Assembly: GCA_017416735.1 (NCBI GenBank)
Contig: JAFQBF010000020.1
Coordinates: 1-64,000 of the forward strand
DNA length: 64,000 bases
Origin: Bacteroidaceae bacterium
GTDB lineage: Bacteria; Bacteroidota; Bacteroidia; Bacteroidales; Bacteroidaceae
Reading direction: 5' to 3'
The notes beneath the pieces were generated by a model, which saw nothing but the letters and a program-made list of their open reading frames with translations, made no database searches and was not told where the DNA came from. Positions 19,170-28,242 of the stretch are shown piece after piece. The translations under genes and the position numbers were made by a program. Within the stretch, counting starts at the first letter, position 1. Each line of letters starts with the position of its first letter.

Positions 19170-21728
19170 TTATTTTAATATATTAGCAACAGAGGCCGCT
19201 GTCAAGCCCAAAGAACCGATGGACGATGCCAATCCGATGATGGATTGCAAGCTCCACTTGGCTGCTTTTTCCTTGTCTTTCACCGGTACAATGATTTCAC
19301 ATCCCGGTTCAATCATGTTTCTGCCGCCGCCTCTCACTTTGGCTACCTGTCCGTTCATGTAGATGATGAACGCCTTGCTCTTACGGGCACTGTTCGAGAA
19401 ACCACCGGCTTGGCTGATGTAGTATTTTACAGATTTTCCACTTTGGTAAGATACGGTATTCGGCATCATGACAGCACCGTTGATTTTCACCGTATTGGTC
19501 AGTTCCGGTACTATGAGACGGTCGCCTTCGCGCAAAACTACGTCAGCATCGCTACCCGGATTCTGCAAAGCCTTTTGCAAGTCAATACCTACCGAGAATA
19601 CACTGTCCAGTTTCAATTGCAGAGTATCGCTTTTGGCTGGATTTTCGCGTCTCATCATGTCGATTACCTCCTGCATACGTTTCAATTCTTCCGCATTGGC
19701 TTTACGCATCAGTTTGGCACCGCGTGCGTATGCAAACTGGGTGATACCCCCTGCTTTCTTCACCAGTTCGGTCAGTCTTTCGCTCTTGTTGGTCAATGAA
19801 TAGGTTCCACCATACAGAATTTCCCCTTCCACGGTTACGTTGGCTTGCTTCTGATACCCCGGACTCTTTCGTACATACACTTGGTCGTAAGGTTCCAAGA
19901 CAAATCCCGGTGTGCCATCTACCACAAAACCGTCCTTCAAGGCAAAAGAGAACATTTCGCCGATGGTTGCAGCAGCTTCGGTTCCTTGGTTGTTCTTGAT
20001 ACGTCTGGATACATCTACTTTGACGGTAGATGCCGATTCCAGCAAACCGCCTGCCTGAATTACCAAATCTTCCAGGGTCATGTTGTCTGCATAGATGTAC
20101 TTACCCGGACGTGCCACTTCTCCGAACACTTCAATGTTACCCATGTCCTGCAAGTCGTGGATACTCGGAACATACAATACATCGTTTCTTTTCAGTTCAA
20201 TGTCCGGTTTGGTTCCGTTCAAGATACCCTTCAAATCCACCTGTACAATTTCCTTGGTCATGTCTTCACGTTGGCGATGCAAGACGGCACGGGCCAAGAA
20301 CGCATCTGCCATCACCCCGTCTGCTCTTTCAATCAGTTGCTTCACGGTGTTCAGCTGTCCACCGAACTGATAGATACCCGGACGATATACTGCTCCCTTG
20401 ATTTCCAATTTGTTCTCGTAGCGGTTCAGAATGGCTTCGGCAGTCAACACGTCACCGTCTCTCAGCTTGAATACCGAATAGTCCATATCGTCAACGGTCA
20501 GCACTTGGTATTCCTTACCGTTTTGTCTCACCACTCTCAAGGAACGGCTATACGCATCGCTGGCAAAGTTGCCGGCATATTTTAATAAGGTAGCAACTGT
20601 TTCTTCATTTTTCATTTCATATCGCATCGGGCGCTTCACATTTCCTTCGATTTTCACCAGTGTTTCGTAAGGAGGTACAATGATTACGTCGCCTTCCTGC
20701 AGACCGATGTCGTGGGTCGTCTTCCCGTTCATAATGAAATCGTAGATGTCCACAGATGCAATATTCTTGCCGTTACGAGCTACCTGGATGTTTCTCAAAC
20801 TACCGATTTTGTTTACCCCACCGGCATTGTACAAAGCATGGAATACGGTCGAGAAGGCCGACAAGGAATAAGTACCGGGTTTTTCCACCTCACCCATTAC
20901 GTTTACTTGGATGGTACGTCCGTTACCCAATGAGACCTTGATTTGTGAAGTCGGGTTTTCATCGTCGATACCGGCATAAATCTTGCTCATTTCCTTGCGG
21001 AGATGCTTGGTTGCTTGTTCCACTGTCATACCGCTCAGATAAACCAATCCCAAGTCTTCAATGCTGATGACACCGTCGGGAGCGATGGTTTCCATAATGG
21101 TCACCTGGTTGGTACCCCATACGTCAATAATCACCTCATCGCCAGGTCCCAACTTGTAGTTCGATGGCGTCGGAAGGTTCAGGCTCGGTTCAAAAGTCAG
21201 GTTTTCAGAGTTGAAGATGTTTCGTCCGAACACTTGGTCACCGTCTGCTTCTTCCTTGTAGAAAATCAGATTGTCTGAAACCAAGTTGCCATTTTCGTCC
21301 ATGGTCAGGTTCAGCGTATCCTTGCCTAATTCCAGTTTCTGGTCGATGACATATCGGTATTCTTTTTTCTTTTCCACACCTTCTGGGGTCAACGGATTCA
21401 GGCCCGATTCATCGTTGGTCAATTCTCCTTCCAGCCCTACTGCCATACCGTCTTTGATACGCAGACGGCTCAGTTTGGAGATGTCTTGTCCCAATCCTTT
21501 CCCGTTTTTCTGGTTCTGTTGGTAGAGTTTCTTAATTCTTTCGGCTTGTTGGCGTGTTACCCCCATACGTGCCAATTCGCTGGTTAATTGTTGCTGGCTC
21601 TTGCCTTGCTGCAATCCGGTCTGAACGTACTGCATCACTTCAGTATCGCTCATACCTACCTTTTGCGCCCATACGGTAGTGGACACAATGCTCATCATCA
21701 AGCAAAAAATCAGTGATTTCTTAAACAT
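19170..21728 (-). CDS. Multi-SLBB polysaccharide export outer-membrane protein
   Basis: An 852-residue large OPX-family protein. Signal peptide at residues 1-21 (ending TTVWAQ). A Q/L-rich helical segment spans about 25-75. The poly_export domain is at about 190-280 (YKLGPGDEVIIDVWGTNQV), and at least four SLBB repeats follow (NVMGEVEKPGTYSLS, EIKGAVYRPGIYQF, EVFGEVARPGKYI, TVEGEILYGGTYSL). A C-terminal hydrophobic helix ends the protein. It likely forms the outer-membrane translocon for the Wzz-type protein 3 nt downstream. Its longer, multi-SLBB form contrasts with the short lipoprotein Wza genes elsewhere in the window. Confidence 0.93.
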   Translation of the reverse strand: MFKKSLIFCLMMSIVSTTVWAQKVGMSDTEVMQYVQTGLQQGKSQQQLTSELARMGVTRQQAERIKKLYQQNQKNGKGLGQDISKLSRLRIKDGMAVGLEGELTNDESGLNPLTPEGVEKKKEYRYVIDQKLELGKDTLNLTMDENGNLVSDNLIFYKEEADGDQVFGRNIFNSENLTFEPSLNLPTPSNYKLGPGDEVIIDVWGTNQVTIMETIAPDGVISIEDLGLVYLSGMTVEQATKHLRKEMSKIYAGIDDENPTSQIKVSLGNGRTIQVNVMGEVEKPGTYSLSAFSTVFHALYNAGGVNKIGSLRNIQVARNGKNIASVDIYDFIMNGKTTHDIGLQEGDVIIVPPYETLVKIEGNVKRPMRYEMKNEETVATLLKYAGNFASDAYSRSLRVVRQNGKEYQVLTVDDMDYSVFKLRDGDVLTAEAILNRYENKLEIKGAVYRPGIYQFGGQLNTVKQLIERADGVMADAFLARAVLHRQREDMTKEIVQVDLKGILNGTKPDIELKRNDVLYVPSIHDLQDMGNIEVFGEVARPGKYIYADNMTLEDLVIQAGGLLESASTVKVDVSRRIKNNQGTEAAATIGEMFSFALKDGFVVDGTPGFVLEPYDQVYVRKSPGYQKQANVTVEGEILYGGTYSLTNKSERLTELVKKAGGITQFAYARGAKLMRKANAEELKRMQEVIDMMRRENPAKSDTLQLKLDSVFSVGIDLQKALQNPGSDADVVLREGDRLIVPELTNTVKINGAVMMPNTVSYQSGKSVKYYISQAGGFSNSARKSKAFIIYMNGQVAKVRGGGRNMIEPGCEIIVPVKDKEKAAKWSLQSIIGLASSIGSLGLTAASVANILK

Positions 21729-21776
21729 AAAGGTCGTATAAAATGTTATTATCTATTCGGTTTCCCAATTTCCGTG

Positions 21777-21784
21777 CAAAGTTA
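21777..21784 (-). promoter_or_regulatory. -7 box TAACTTTG for the SLBB/Wzz operon
   Basis: The minus strand reads TAACTTTG, fitting TAnnTTTG, 49 nt before the start at 21728. A TTG lies on the same strand about 23 bp upstream (21808-21810). It is divergent to the ugd promoter. Confidence 0.55.
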
Positions 21785-21855
21785 CGTAAAAACTTCGACA
21801 TAGGAACCAACGTTTTACACTTATTTTGTATTTTTGATGCACCTGCCCTAAAATG

Positions 21856-21887
21856 TTTGCAGATGTGAAGGATAATGCGTACTTTTG
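21856..21887 (+). promoter_or_regulatory. Promoter of ugd
   Basis: TTTG (21856-21859) and TACTTTTG (21880-21887) with a 20-bp spacer match the Bacteroidales -33/-7 pattern. Transcription should begin near 21894, leaving a leader of about 55 nt that contains the 13-nt box at 21902. Confidence 0.75.
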
Positions 21888-21901
21888 CATCGACAAATAG
21901 T

Positions 21902-21914
21902 CTTGTATGTAAAT
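21902..21914 (+). promoter_or_regulatory. Shared 13-nt leader box (copy in ugd leader)
   Basis: CTTGTATGTAAAT occurs here and, identically, at 23300-23312 and 33991-34003, each time 15-19 nt after a TAnnTTTG box. It therefore sits in the first transcribed bases of three different transcripts. Function unknown; a transcription-factor or elongation-factor recognition element is one possibility. Confidence 0.6.
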
Positions 21915-21949
21915 GGTTCCCAATTTTTAATTTTAAGTTTGAACGAAAG

Positions 21950-23188
21950 ATGAAGATAGCAGTAGCAGGAACAGGATACGTAGGTTTGAGTATCGCCACG
22001 TTGTTGAGCCAGCACCATCCCGTGATGGCAGTGGATGTCATTCCCGAAAAGGTGGAAAAGATCAATCGGCGCATTTCGCCCATTCAGGACGAGTACATCG
22101 AGAAATACCTGGCCGAAAAGGAATTGAACCTCACAGCCACCCTCGATGCCGAAGCGGCTTACAAGGATGCCGATTTCGTGGTAGTAGCTGCTCCGACCAA
22201 TTACGACAGCAAGAAGAATTTCTTCGACACCTCGGCAGTAGAGTCGGTAATTGCCCAGGTCATGAAGTACAACCCCGAAGCCATTATTGTCATCAAGAGT
22301 ACCATTCCGGTAGGCTATACCGAGTCCATCCGTCGCAAGACAGGCAGTCAGAATATCTTGTTCTCGCCCGAATTCTTGCGCGAAAGCAAAGCCTTGTACG
22401 ACAATCTTTACCCCAGCCGCATCATCGTGGGTCGTCCCGAAGGTGATGAACGCTTGGAAAAGGCAGCCCGCACCTTTGCCGACCTCTTGGTAGAAGGTGC
22501 TATCAAGGAAGACGTCGAAGTGTTGTTCATGGGCTTGACCGAAGCCGAAGCCGTGAAACTCTTTGCCAACACCTATTTGGCGCTGCGTGTCAGCTACTTC
22601 AACGAACTCGATACCTATGCCGAAATGAAGGGATTGGATTCGGCAGCCATCATCCAGGGCATCGGCCTCGATCCCCGTATCGGTACGCATTACAACAACC
22701 CGAGCTTCGGTTACGGTGGCTATTGTCTCCCCAAGGATACCAAGCAGCTGTTGGCCAACTACCAGGATGTGCCTCAAAACATGATGAGTGCCATTGTGGA
22801 AAGTAACCGTACCCGCAAGGACTTCATTGCCAATCAAGTGTTGAATATGGCCGGTTATTACGATTATTACAATCGTGGCGATTACAATGCGGCCGATGAA
22901 CGTCAATGCGTTATCGGTGTTTACAGATTGACCATGAAGAGCAACAGCGACAATTTCCGCCAGAGCTCCATCCAAGGTGTCATGAAGCGCATCAAGGCCA
23001 AGGGAGCCGAGGTGATTATCTACGAACCGACGCTCGAAGACGGAACCACTTTCTTCGGTAGCCGGGTAGTGAACGACCTCGAAGCCTTCAAGTCCCGTAG
23101 CCAGGCCATCATCGCCAACCGTTACGATACCTGCCTGGACGATGTGCAGGACAAAGTCTATACCCGCGACATTTTCCGTCGGGATTAA
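21950..23188 (+). CDS. ugd: UDP-glucose 6-dehydrogenase family protein
   Basis: A 412-residue nucleotide-sugar dehydrogenase that oxidises a UDP-sugar to the uronic acid, supplying UDP-glucuronate or similar. N-terminal NAD loop [22 protein letters not shown] and the TIPVGYT segment; the catalytic cysteine region [17 protein letters not shown]. The open frame extends 25 codons upstream to 21875, but the ATG at 21950 begins the domain exactly and lies downstream of the promoter. It is followed by a strong terminator and so is a single-gene unit. Its product could feed the UDP-glucuronate 4-epimerase homologue at 37757. Confidence 0.93.
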   Translation: MKIAVAGTGYVGLSIATLLSQHHPVMAVDVIPEKVEKINRRISPIQDEYIEKYLAEKELNLTATLDAEAAYKDADFVVVAAPTNYDSKKNFFDTSAVESVIAQVMKYNPEAIIVIKSTIPVGYTESIRRKTGSQNILFSPEFLRESKALYDNLYPSRIIVGRPEGDERLEKAARTFADLLVEGAIKEDVEVLFMGLTEAEAVKLFANTYLALRVSYFNELDTYAEMKGLDSAAIIQGIGLDPRIGTHYNNPSFGYGGYCLPKDTKQLLANYQDVPQNMMSAIVESNRTRKDFIANQVLNMAGYYDYYNRGDYNAADERQCVIGVYRLTMKSNSDNFRQSSIQGVMKRIKAKGAEVIIYEPTLEDGTTFFGSRVVNDLEAFKSRSQAIIANRYDTCLDDVQDKVYTRDIFRRD

Positions 23189-23192
23189 CCCT

Positions 23193-23234
23193 AAAAAACA
23201 TCTTCAAATTTTCAAAATTTGAAGATGTTTTTTT
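23193..23234 (+). terminator. Terminator after ugd
   Basis: A long AT-rich stem (AACATCTTCAAATT against AATTTGAAGATGTT) with a short loop and a trailing T7 run, directly after the ugd stop. Confidence 0.88.
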
Positions 23235-23275
23235 AAAGTTTTTCTTTGTAAATTCCTTTTCTTTAAAAAAAACAC

Positions 23276-23283
23276 TAAATTTG
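23276..23283 (+). promoter_or_regulatory. -7 box TAAATTTG for structured RNA copy 1
   Basis: TAAATTTG fits TAnnTTTG and lies 17 nt before the shared leader box. No -33 TTTG is present at the ideal spacing, unlike copy 2. Confidence 0.5.
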
Positions 23284-23289
23284 CATCGT

Positions 23290-23516
23290 TATAGTAATTC
23301 TTGTATGTAAATCGTGAGGATTGAGAGAATATATACCTGATATTCAGGAGTATTGTCGTATCATTGCCTCTTGTGCGATTGAACTTGATTGGAGCTATAT
23401 CCTTATGGATACTCGAGCTGCTGTATGAAGAATTTCCCTCTTTGAGGAGGAATATCTATTTCGTGCAGGAGAAGGAGTTGTATCCCTAAAGATATGTCTT
23501 TTTTGTTTAATTGCAC
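23290..23516 (+). ncRNA. Structured RNA / leader element, copy 1
   Basis: About 227 nt, over 90% identical to 33978-34208 through its 3' two thirds. Helices I can draw: an upstream hairpin CCTGA/TCAGG (23336-23348); a 12-bp closing helix GTGCGATTGAAC (23373-23384) with GTTTAATTGCAC (23505-23516); a hairpin AGCT-TATCC/GGATA-AGCT; a 9-bp stem ATTTCCCTC/GAGGAGGAAT with one bulged A; and GTATC/GATAT just before a T6 run. It begins with the shared leader box at 23300. No open reading frame fits. It could be an independent small RNA or the 5' leader of the Panacea operon 190 nt downstream. Family unknown to me. Confidence 0.65.
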
Positions 23517-23708
23517 TTTGAAAAGGTCTCTGTTAACACCCTCATAACCCATAATTCATAACTCACAGTGTCATCCAGAGTGAAGTGATGATGGGTTGTT
23601 GAGGACTTGTCCGAAAAATCTGAGTACACCTGCTAAACAATAATATACCCAATATCATTAGGATTTCTCGAAGAATATTTGTTTCTTTGCAATAAATAAG
23701 ATGAAGAT
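23517..23708 (+). other. Intergenic leader between RNA copy 1 and the Panacea gene
   Basis: No gene. Positions 23573-23590 hold a decayed copy of repeat family B. Positions 23654-23689 are a 36-nt sequence identical to 34251-34286 in front of the other accessory module, so the copied unit extends beyond the RNA core. Confidence 0.6.
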
Positions 23709-24299
23709 ATGTGCAAATTCTCGGAAGATAACAAACAGAAATTAGGCAATACGATTATTTATATAGCCGAACGTACTCCGCAACTCAGCAAGACGAAGTT
23801 GCTGAAGTTGTTGTTTCTGATGGAAGAATATATGGTAAAGCGCTATCATGTACCTTTCTTGGCACTTCCTTACGAAGTGTGGAAGGCAGGCCCGGTAGCC
23901 AAGGATATATTCATCGACTTGTCAGACGGAGTCGTGTTGATGAAGGATTTCGTCAAGGCAGAGATGAAAGAGAATGGTATGTACATCAAAGCCATCAAGC
24001 CGTTTTGTGACGATGAATTTTCCGATTGTGAAATTGAAATGATGGATGAAGTCATCAAGAAGCATGGACACAAGACCGCAACTCAATTAGTAAATGAAAC
24101 ACATAAAGAGGGTTCTCTCTGGTATGAGGTAGCCAAGGAAAACGGCTTGTTGGAAGATTTTGCTAATGGCATATCAAATAATTCTTCTTACTTGATTGAT
24201 TTTACTAGAGGCTTGACAGAATGTGCTAAGGAACATTATTTGGAAAGTTTGGCCATCCATCAAACAGCAAATATCTTAAAAGCCCAGGCACATGTTTGA
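23709..24299 (+). CDS. Panacea (SocA/DUF4065-type) antitoxin-domain protein
   Basis: A 196-residue protein with the Panacea-domain pattern: KLLKLLFLMEEYMVKRYHVPFLALPYEVWKAGPVAKDIFIDL (residues about 30-72), with the GPV motif, and a C-terminal region ending around HYLESLA. Panacea proteins neutralise unrelated toxins encoded next to them; this is established for the family. The next gene overlaps by 8 nt, the usual arrangement of an antitoxin-toxin pair. It is cytoplasmic with no membrane segment. Confidence 0.82.
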   Translation: MCKFSEDNKQKLGNTIIYIAERTPQLSKTKLLKLLFLMEEYMVKRYHVPFLALPYEVWKAGPVAKDIFIDLSDGVVLMKDFVKAEMKENGMYIKAIKPFCDDEFSDCEIEMMDEVIKKHGHKTATQLVNETHKEGSLWYEVAKENGLLEDFANGISNNSSYLIDFTRGLTECAKEHYLESLAIHQTANILKAQAHV

Positions 24300-24750
24300 A
24301 ATAGGTAATCTCTTGTTTTTCAAGCCGTTTTACTTTAAGAATGGTGCACCTCCTCAGAATAAATTTATGGTGGTATTGGGACAAGATGCAAATGGGAACA
24401 CGCTATTAGCTTCATTGCCTACTTCCAAAGACCATGTACCGAGTGACATTGAAGTAAAAGGAGGCTGTATAGAAATACCTGACAGACAAGTTAATGTGTA
24501 TGTATTTCTTGCAGACGAAAATATTACAATTCCACAAGATGGTTCGACCTCTTTCTCTTTCGATGTGAACACTTTTATCTATGGTGCTGATTTGGATACC
24601 TATCCGATAACTACTTTTCATCAACAAATAGCAGACAAATTGTCTGAAGTAGAATTAAGAGGTCGAATCACCGACGATTACTTCACAGCTTTAAAGGAGT
24701 GCCTAAAGAGCTCTAAGATGGTAAAGAATAGATACAAACGTATTTTGTAA
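24292..24750 (+). CDS. Putative toxin paired with Panacea, MazF/PemK-like
   Basis: A 152-residue protein. The N-terminal pattern (EIGNLLFFKPFYFKNGAPPQ then KFMVVLGQDANGNTLLASLPT) resembles the SH3-like barrel opening of PemK/MazF endoribonucleases. I cannot point to a confirmed catalytic residue, so the family assignment is tentative. It overlaps the Panacea gene by 8 nt and precedes the AbiH gene by 6 nt, so all three genes are probably one transcript. Codon usage is more AT-rich than the Panacea gene. Confidence 0.6.
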   Translation: MFEIGNLLFFKPFYFKNGAPPQNKFMVVLGQDANGNTLLASLPTSKDHVPSDIEVKGGCIEIPDRQVNVYVFLADENITIPQDGSTSFSFDVNTFIYGADLDTYPITTFHQQIADKLSEVELRGRITDDYFTALKECLKSSKMVKNRYKRIL

Positions 24751-24756
24751 ACAGAT

Positions 24757-25692
24757 ATGAGTAATAAAGTTTTTATTATAGGGAATGGTTTTGATTTGGA
24801 CTTGGGACTGAATACCCGTTATAGTGATTTTGCTAAAAGTGACAAATGGCCATTTACGACTACTCATCTTCCCAATTCTTTAGCAGGATATCTTAAAAAG
24901 AAAGCTAATGTCGAAAAGTGGTTTGATTTAGAGAAAGAATTGCTTTTATATTCGCAAAACAGAATTGGTGCAGAGAGGGCTTTAGCAAGATATAAGACTC
25001 AAGCGGAGAATGATAAAAGAATGTTTGATGACTTGAATCAGTCACTTACTGCATATTTAAAGCGAGAAGAGAGAACGGAGTTGAAAAAAGATTCTGTTGC
25101 AGCAAAAGTACTTCTTTCTATAATAGAAAGTGATTTATTTTCATCTATATATTCTTTTAATTATACGGATTTGCACAATATAGCAGCTCAACTGGGTAGC
25201 AATAAGAAGTTTGAGTACGAACATGTACATGGATGTTTGAAGGAAAATAGTATAATATTGGGTGTAGAAGAAGGAACAGATTTATTACCAGGATATCAAT
25301 ATCTATACAAGACTTTTAATCCACATTACGAGTCACATTACATTCAATATGATATGCTGGAAGCTGATGAGGTGGTGTTCTTTGGGCATTCTTTAGGTCA
25401 TAATGATTATCATTACTTTCAGATGTTTTTTCAGGAGCAATGTCGTGATGGTATGAAACGTAAGGATGGTAAGAGGATTACTATTTTTACTTATAACGAT
25501 TCTTCTCGCATTGAGATATTGGAGCAACTCCGGCAAATGAATAATAAAAAGACCGATTTGCTTTTTAATCTGAACCAGATGGAAGTGATTTACACAAAAG
25601 ATGGTGGTGGCTATCGTTTGGAGCGCTTTATTAATAGATTAAAGGAGGAGGCCAATTCTTTGGATAATTTTATGCAGAATGGGATTTATTAA
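24757..25692 (+). CDS. AbiH-family abortive-infection protein
   Basis: A 311-residue protein opening with KVFIIGNGFDLDLGLNTRYSDF, the hallmark GNGFDL motif of the AbiH family. It also carries IYSFNYTD (about residues 130-137), YEHVHGCL and VVFFGHSLGHNDYHYF. AbiH was described as a lactococcal phage-resistance factor; its biochemical activity is not settled. It follows the putative toxin gene by 6 nt and ends at a bidirectional terminator. It probably acts as a phage-defence gene co-expressed with the TA pair. Confidence 0.88.
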   Translation: MSNKVFIIGNGFDLDLGLNTRYSDFAKSDKWPFTTTHLPNSLAGYLKKKANVEKWFDLEKELLLYSQNRIGAERALARYKTQAENDKRMFDDLNQSLTAYLKREERTELKKDSVAAKVLLSIIESDLFSSIYSFNYTDLHNIAAQLGSNKKFEYEHVHGCLKENSIILGVEEGTDLLPGYQYLYKTFNPHYESHYIQYDMLEADEVVFFGHSLGHNDYHYFQMFFQEQCRDGMKRKDGKRITIFTYNDSSRIEILEQLRQMNNKKTDLLFNLNQMEVIYTKDGGGYRLERFINRLKEEANSLDNFMQNGIY

Positions 25693-25727
25693 TTTGAGAT
25701 AAATAAAGATAATGGATAAGAAACTTC

Positions 25728-25761
25728 GAAAAGCGCCGTTTTTTCTGAAACGGCGCTTTTC
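25728..25761. terminator. Bidirectional terminator between defence operons
   Basis: A perfect 14-bp stem GAAAAGCGCCGTTT/AAACGGCGCTTTTC with a 6-nt loop lies between the convergent AbiH and DUF262 genes. Confidence 0.9.
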
Positions 25762-25768
25762 TCTTACG

Positions 25769-27319
25769 TTAGGACAAATGGTAATGTATTAGATTGCTGT
25801 TTGGGATTGTAACGGTAATACCCATTTCTTTCAAAAGTTCTACTTCTGCCTTTATTAGCAAGTTATTTCTCTGCTTCTTGAATTTTTCGAGTTCATTATT
25901 TAACCAAAAATCAACTAATTCTTCCGTTAATCCATATTTCTTTAAATTGCTGATAACAAATCCATTGGTTAATGCTTCTGCAAACTCTTTCTTGTCATTT
26001 TGAGTTAGATATAGCACGATTCCAATTGAGGAGTCTTTGAGTAACTTACAATGCCCACAATATGCAACGTTGTGATTATATGTTTGTTTGTAGTATTCTC
26101 TAACCAATGTAATCATAAGTAGATTACTGAGGGCTGATTGAGTTGAAAAACGAAAATCCAAAGCTGGTAATTCAATAGTTTTTTCATATTCGATGGCATA
26201 TTCAGCTTCACCGGTTATATATTTGTCTAGTTGTCTGAATATGGTTCTTACATTGTTTAACGAACTGTTTAGAAATGACTGGTTTACCGTGGTGTAGAAA
26301 AACCATTTTTTCATTTCTTTTAGTTGTGTGTTGTTTGGATTCTTTACTTCCTTGAAAAAAGTGGTAAGCCCGATTAATTGTTTGGCATAAGGCAACATTT
26401 TGTATGATATGACCCCGCATTCTTCATGCAGGAATTTAACTGCGCTGGTTATATCTTGCTTGATTTCAGGAAGAAACTTCGTTATGTCAGTTTTGATCAT
26501 TTCTTCCATTATATTGTTGTCATAAAAATTTTTTCCGATATATCTGCAGCAACAATTCAGTACATCATCTGTTTTAAGCTTTTCAAATCCATATCCACCC
26601 AATGAGTCAATCAGTCGGTCTAGCTCATCCGACAGGAGTGGGCTTTGGTCGTTTTTATAGTAAATAGCCTGCAGCATGGATACTTTTGAAATGTCTGTGC
26701 CTTTAGAGTTGATTCTGGAAAAGACCGTTCCAGCTTCGTTTAGGCTGCAGTTTTCAATCATAACTTCTCCTATTTCGTAACTTTGAAGGCGGGTATTCAT
26801 CAGTTTGGCTCTTTCGATGTACTTACTGGCTTTCTCTTTATCTGTCACGTTTTTCAGGATATCCTGGAGACAATTCAGTAAAGAGAAAGTGTCATAGATA
26901 TCAGGTAATTCTAATAAATAATCCTTTTTCTTGCCTTTGGTGTATTCAAAACAATCCCTTTCCAAGTTATAGGCTAGTTTGAATTTTTCGTTTTTATTTT
27001 CATCTTTTGTCACACAGCCGTAAAAGGTTGTCAAGCGTTGCCTACCATCTAATACGTAGAATTCCGGTGATTCTACTTCTTGGGTTTTGTCTGTGAGGAT
27101 ATCTTTCGCTTTGAATGCCATTGAATTCTTCTCGGGTTTCCATAGAATTATCGAACCGATAGGATATCCTTTACTAATGCTGTCAAAGAGATCAACGACC
27201 TGTTCTTTTTTCCAGACAAAATCTCGTTGGAACACAGGAATCACATACTTTCCGCTTTTAATCTTTGAAGCGATTTCTCTCAAATATTCGCGTTCAGGTT
27301 TTATGGTAATTGTAGCCAT
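25769..27319 (-). CDS. DUF262-domain protein (GmrSD-like nuclease candidate)
   Basis: A 516-residue protein. The N-terminal DUF262 signature is clear: YVIPVFQRDFVWKKEQVVDLFDSI (residues about 25-48, with QRDFVW) and LDGRQRLTTFYG (90-101, with DGRQR). The fold is that of ParB-like nucleotide hydrolases; in GmrSD type IV systems this domain works with a DUF1594 nuclease domain. Here the C-terminal half (about 260-516) is helical, and I see no HNH or H-x-x-x-P nuclease motif beyond CGHCK. It is the last gene of a three-gene operon, 2 nt after the preceding stop. Likely a phage- or DNA-restriction effector. Confidence 0.85.
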   Translation of the reverse strand: MATITIKPEREYLREIASKIKSGKYVIPVFQRDFVWKKEQVVDLFDSISKGYPIGSIILWKPEKNSMAFKAKDILTDKTQEVESPEFYVLDGRQRLTTFYGCVTKDENKNEKFKLAYNLERDCFEYTKGKKKDYLLELPDIYDTFSLLNCLQDILKNVTDKEKASKYIERAKLMNTRLQSYEIGEVMIENCSLNEAGTVFSRINSKGTDISKVSMLQAIYYKNDQSPLLSDELDRLIDSLGGYGFEKLKTDDVLNCCCRYIGKNFYDNNIMEEMIKTDITKFLPEIKQDITSAVKFLHEECGVISYKMLPYAKQLIGLTTFFKEVKNPNNTQLKEMKKWFFYTTVNQSFLNSSLNNVRTIFRQLDKYITGEAEYAIEYEKTIELPALDFRFSTQSALSNLLMITLVREYYKQTYNHNVAYCGHCKLLKDSSIGIVLYLTQNDKKEFAEALTNGFVISNLKKYGLTEELVDFWLNNELEKFKKQRNNLLIKAEVELLKEMGITVTIPNSNLIHYHLS

Positions 27320-27321
27320 AC

Positions 27322-28242
27322 TTATACTATTTTAGCAAATTTCAATAAAAGGAGTTGCATCTCAGACATATCAATGCCATTAACTGTAAAATGTTTGAGT
27401 CCTCTTTCGTACATTGTTCTCGACATGTCTTTTGCTAGTTTGGGCACCATTTCTTTTTTGTAACCTTTGGATTTATATTTTTGTCCTATGTTTTCGTAGT
27501 CCGATATTTCATCTTCATCTATCGATACCGATAGTTTTTCATATCGTTCTTTAGGAAAATAGTTCTCAATGGCGCGTTTATACCACATATGCCATATCCA
27601 TCCGTTTGTTTGGTTCAGGTTATAAATTTCATTATCTGATATAGTTTGACTATCTTTCTGACTAAAAAACTTAAAGTGGTGATTTTTTTGAGAGTCATAG
27701 TATGTATTATCATCTGTATCTCTGTCAAAGATGGCACAACACTTCATTTTATAAACCCCTTTATATAGTTCATTATCCTTTTGTTCTATGATTGGTACGT
27801 ATTGGGTATGTCCGCCACCATTCATGTATGTTAATTTTCTATCTTTTATAGCCTTGGAAACCAAAGCGTATATATTCTTGAATTGTGGGTCATGCTTATA
27901 CACTTCGGGCAAGTATTTATAGACCTCCCATTCATATATGCTGTTTTCAATCAGAAGTTCAGACGGGGATTCTAACAAAGGTTTTAAAACTGTTTTATAG
28001 TGATTGATATCTATGGTTGTCAGATATTTCCTTAATTCTTCAGTGATGTCAAAACCTTTGTAGAAACGGAACAGTTGCTTTTGGCTTGCACTGCCATGTG
28101 TGTTTATTGCTTTGGTTATTACATCACGTGTTTCGTGAGTACAGCTAATGTAATGTCCATTGCTGATAATTATAGCGCATTGGTCAGAAAAAATAGGTTC
28201 TGTAACGCTGCATGCATATGTATGATCGATGTTTATTATCAT
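27322..28242 (-). CDS. Unknown protein between ATPase and DUF262 genes, TOPRIM-like acidic motif
   Basis: A 306-residue protein of no family I recognise. Residues about 170-185 (KMKCCAIFDRDTDDNTYYDS) look like a hydrophobic strand ending in an acidic D-x-D, as in TOPRIM/OLD-type nucleases, and ENFF-type aromatic segments follow. The resemblance is weak and should be tested by structure. The start overlaps the ATPase stop by 4 nt and the stop is 2 nt before the DUF262 gene, so it must be a core member of the operon. Confidence 0.7.
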   Translation of the reverse strand: MIINIDHTYACSVTEPIFSDQCAIIISNGHYISCTHETRDVITKAINTHGSASQKQLFRFYKGFDITEELRKYLTTIDINHYKTVLKPLLESPSELLIENSIYEWEVYKYLPEVYKHDPQFKNIYALVSKAIKDRKLTYMNGGGHTQYVPIIEQKDNELYKGVYKMKCCAIFDRDTDDNTYYDSQKNHHFKFFSQKDSQTISDNEIYNLNQTNGWIWHMWYKRAIENYFPKERYEKLSVSIDEDEISDYENIGQKYKSKGYKKEMVPKLAKDMSRTMYERGLKHFTVNGIDMSEMQLLLLKFAKIV

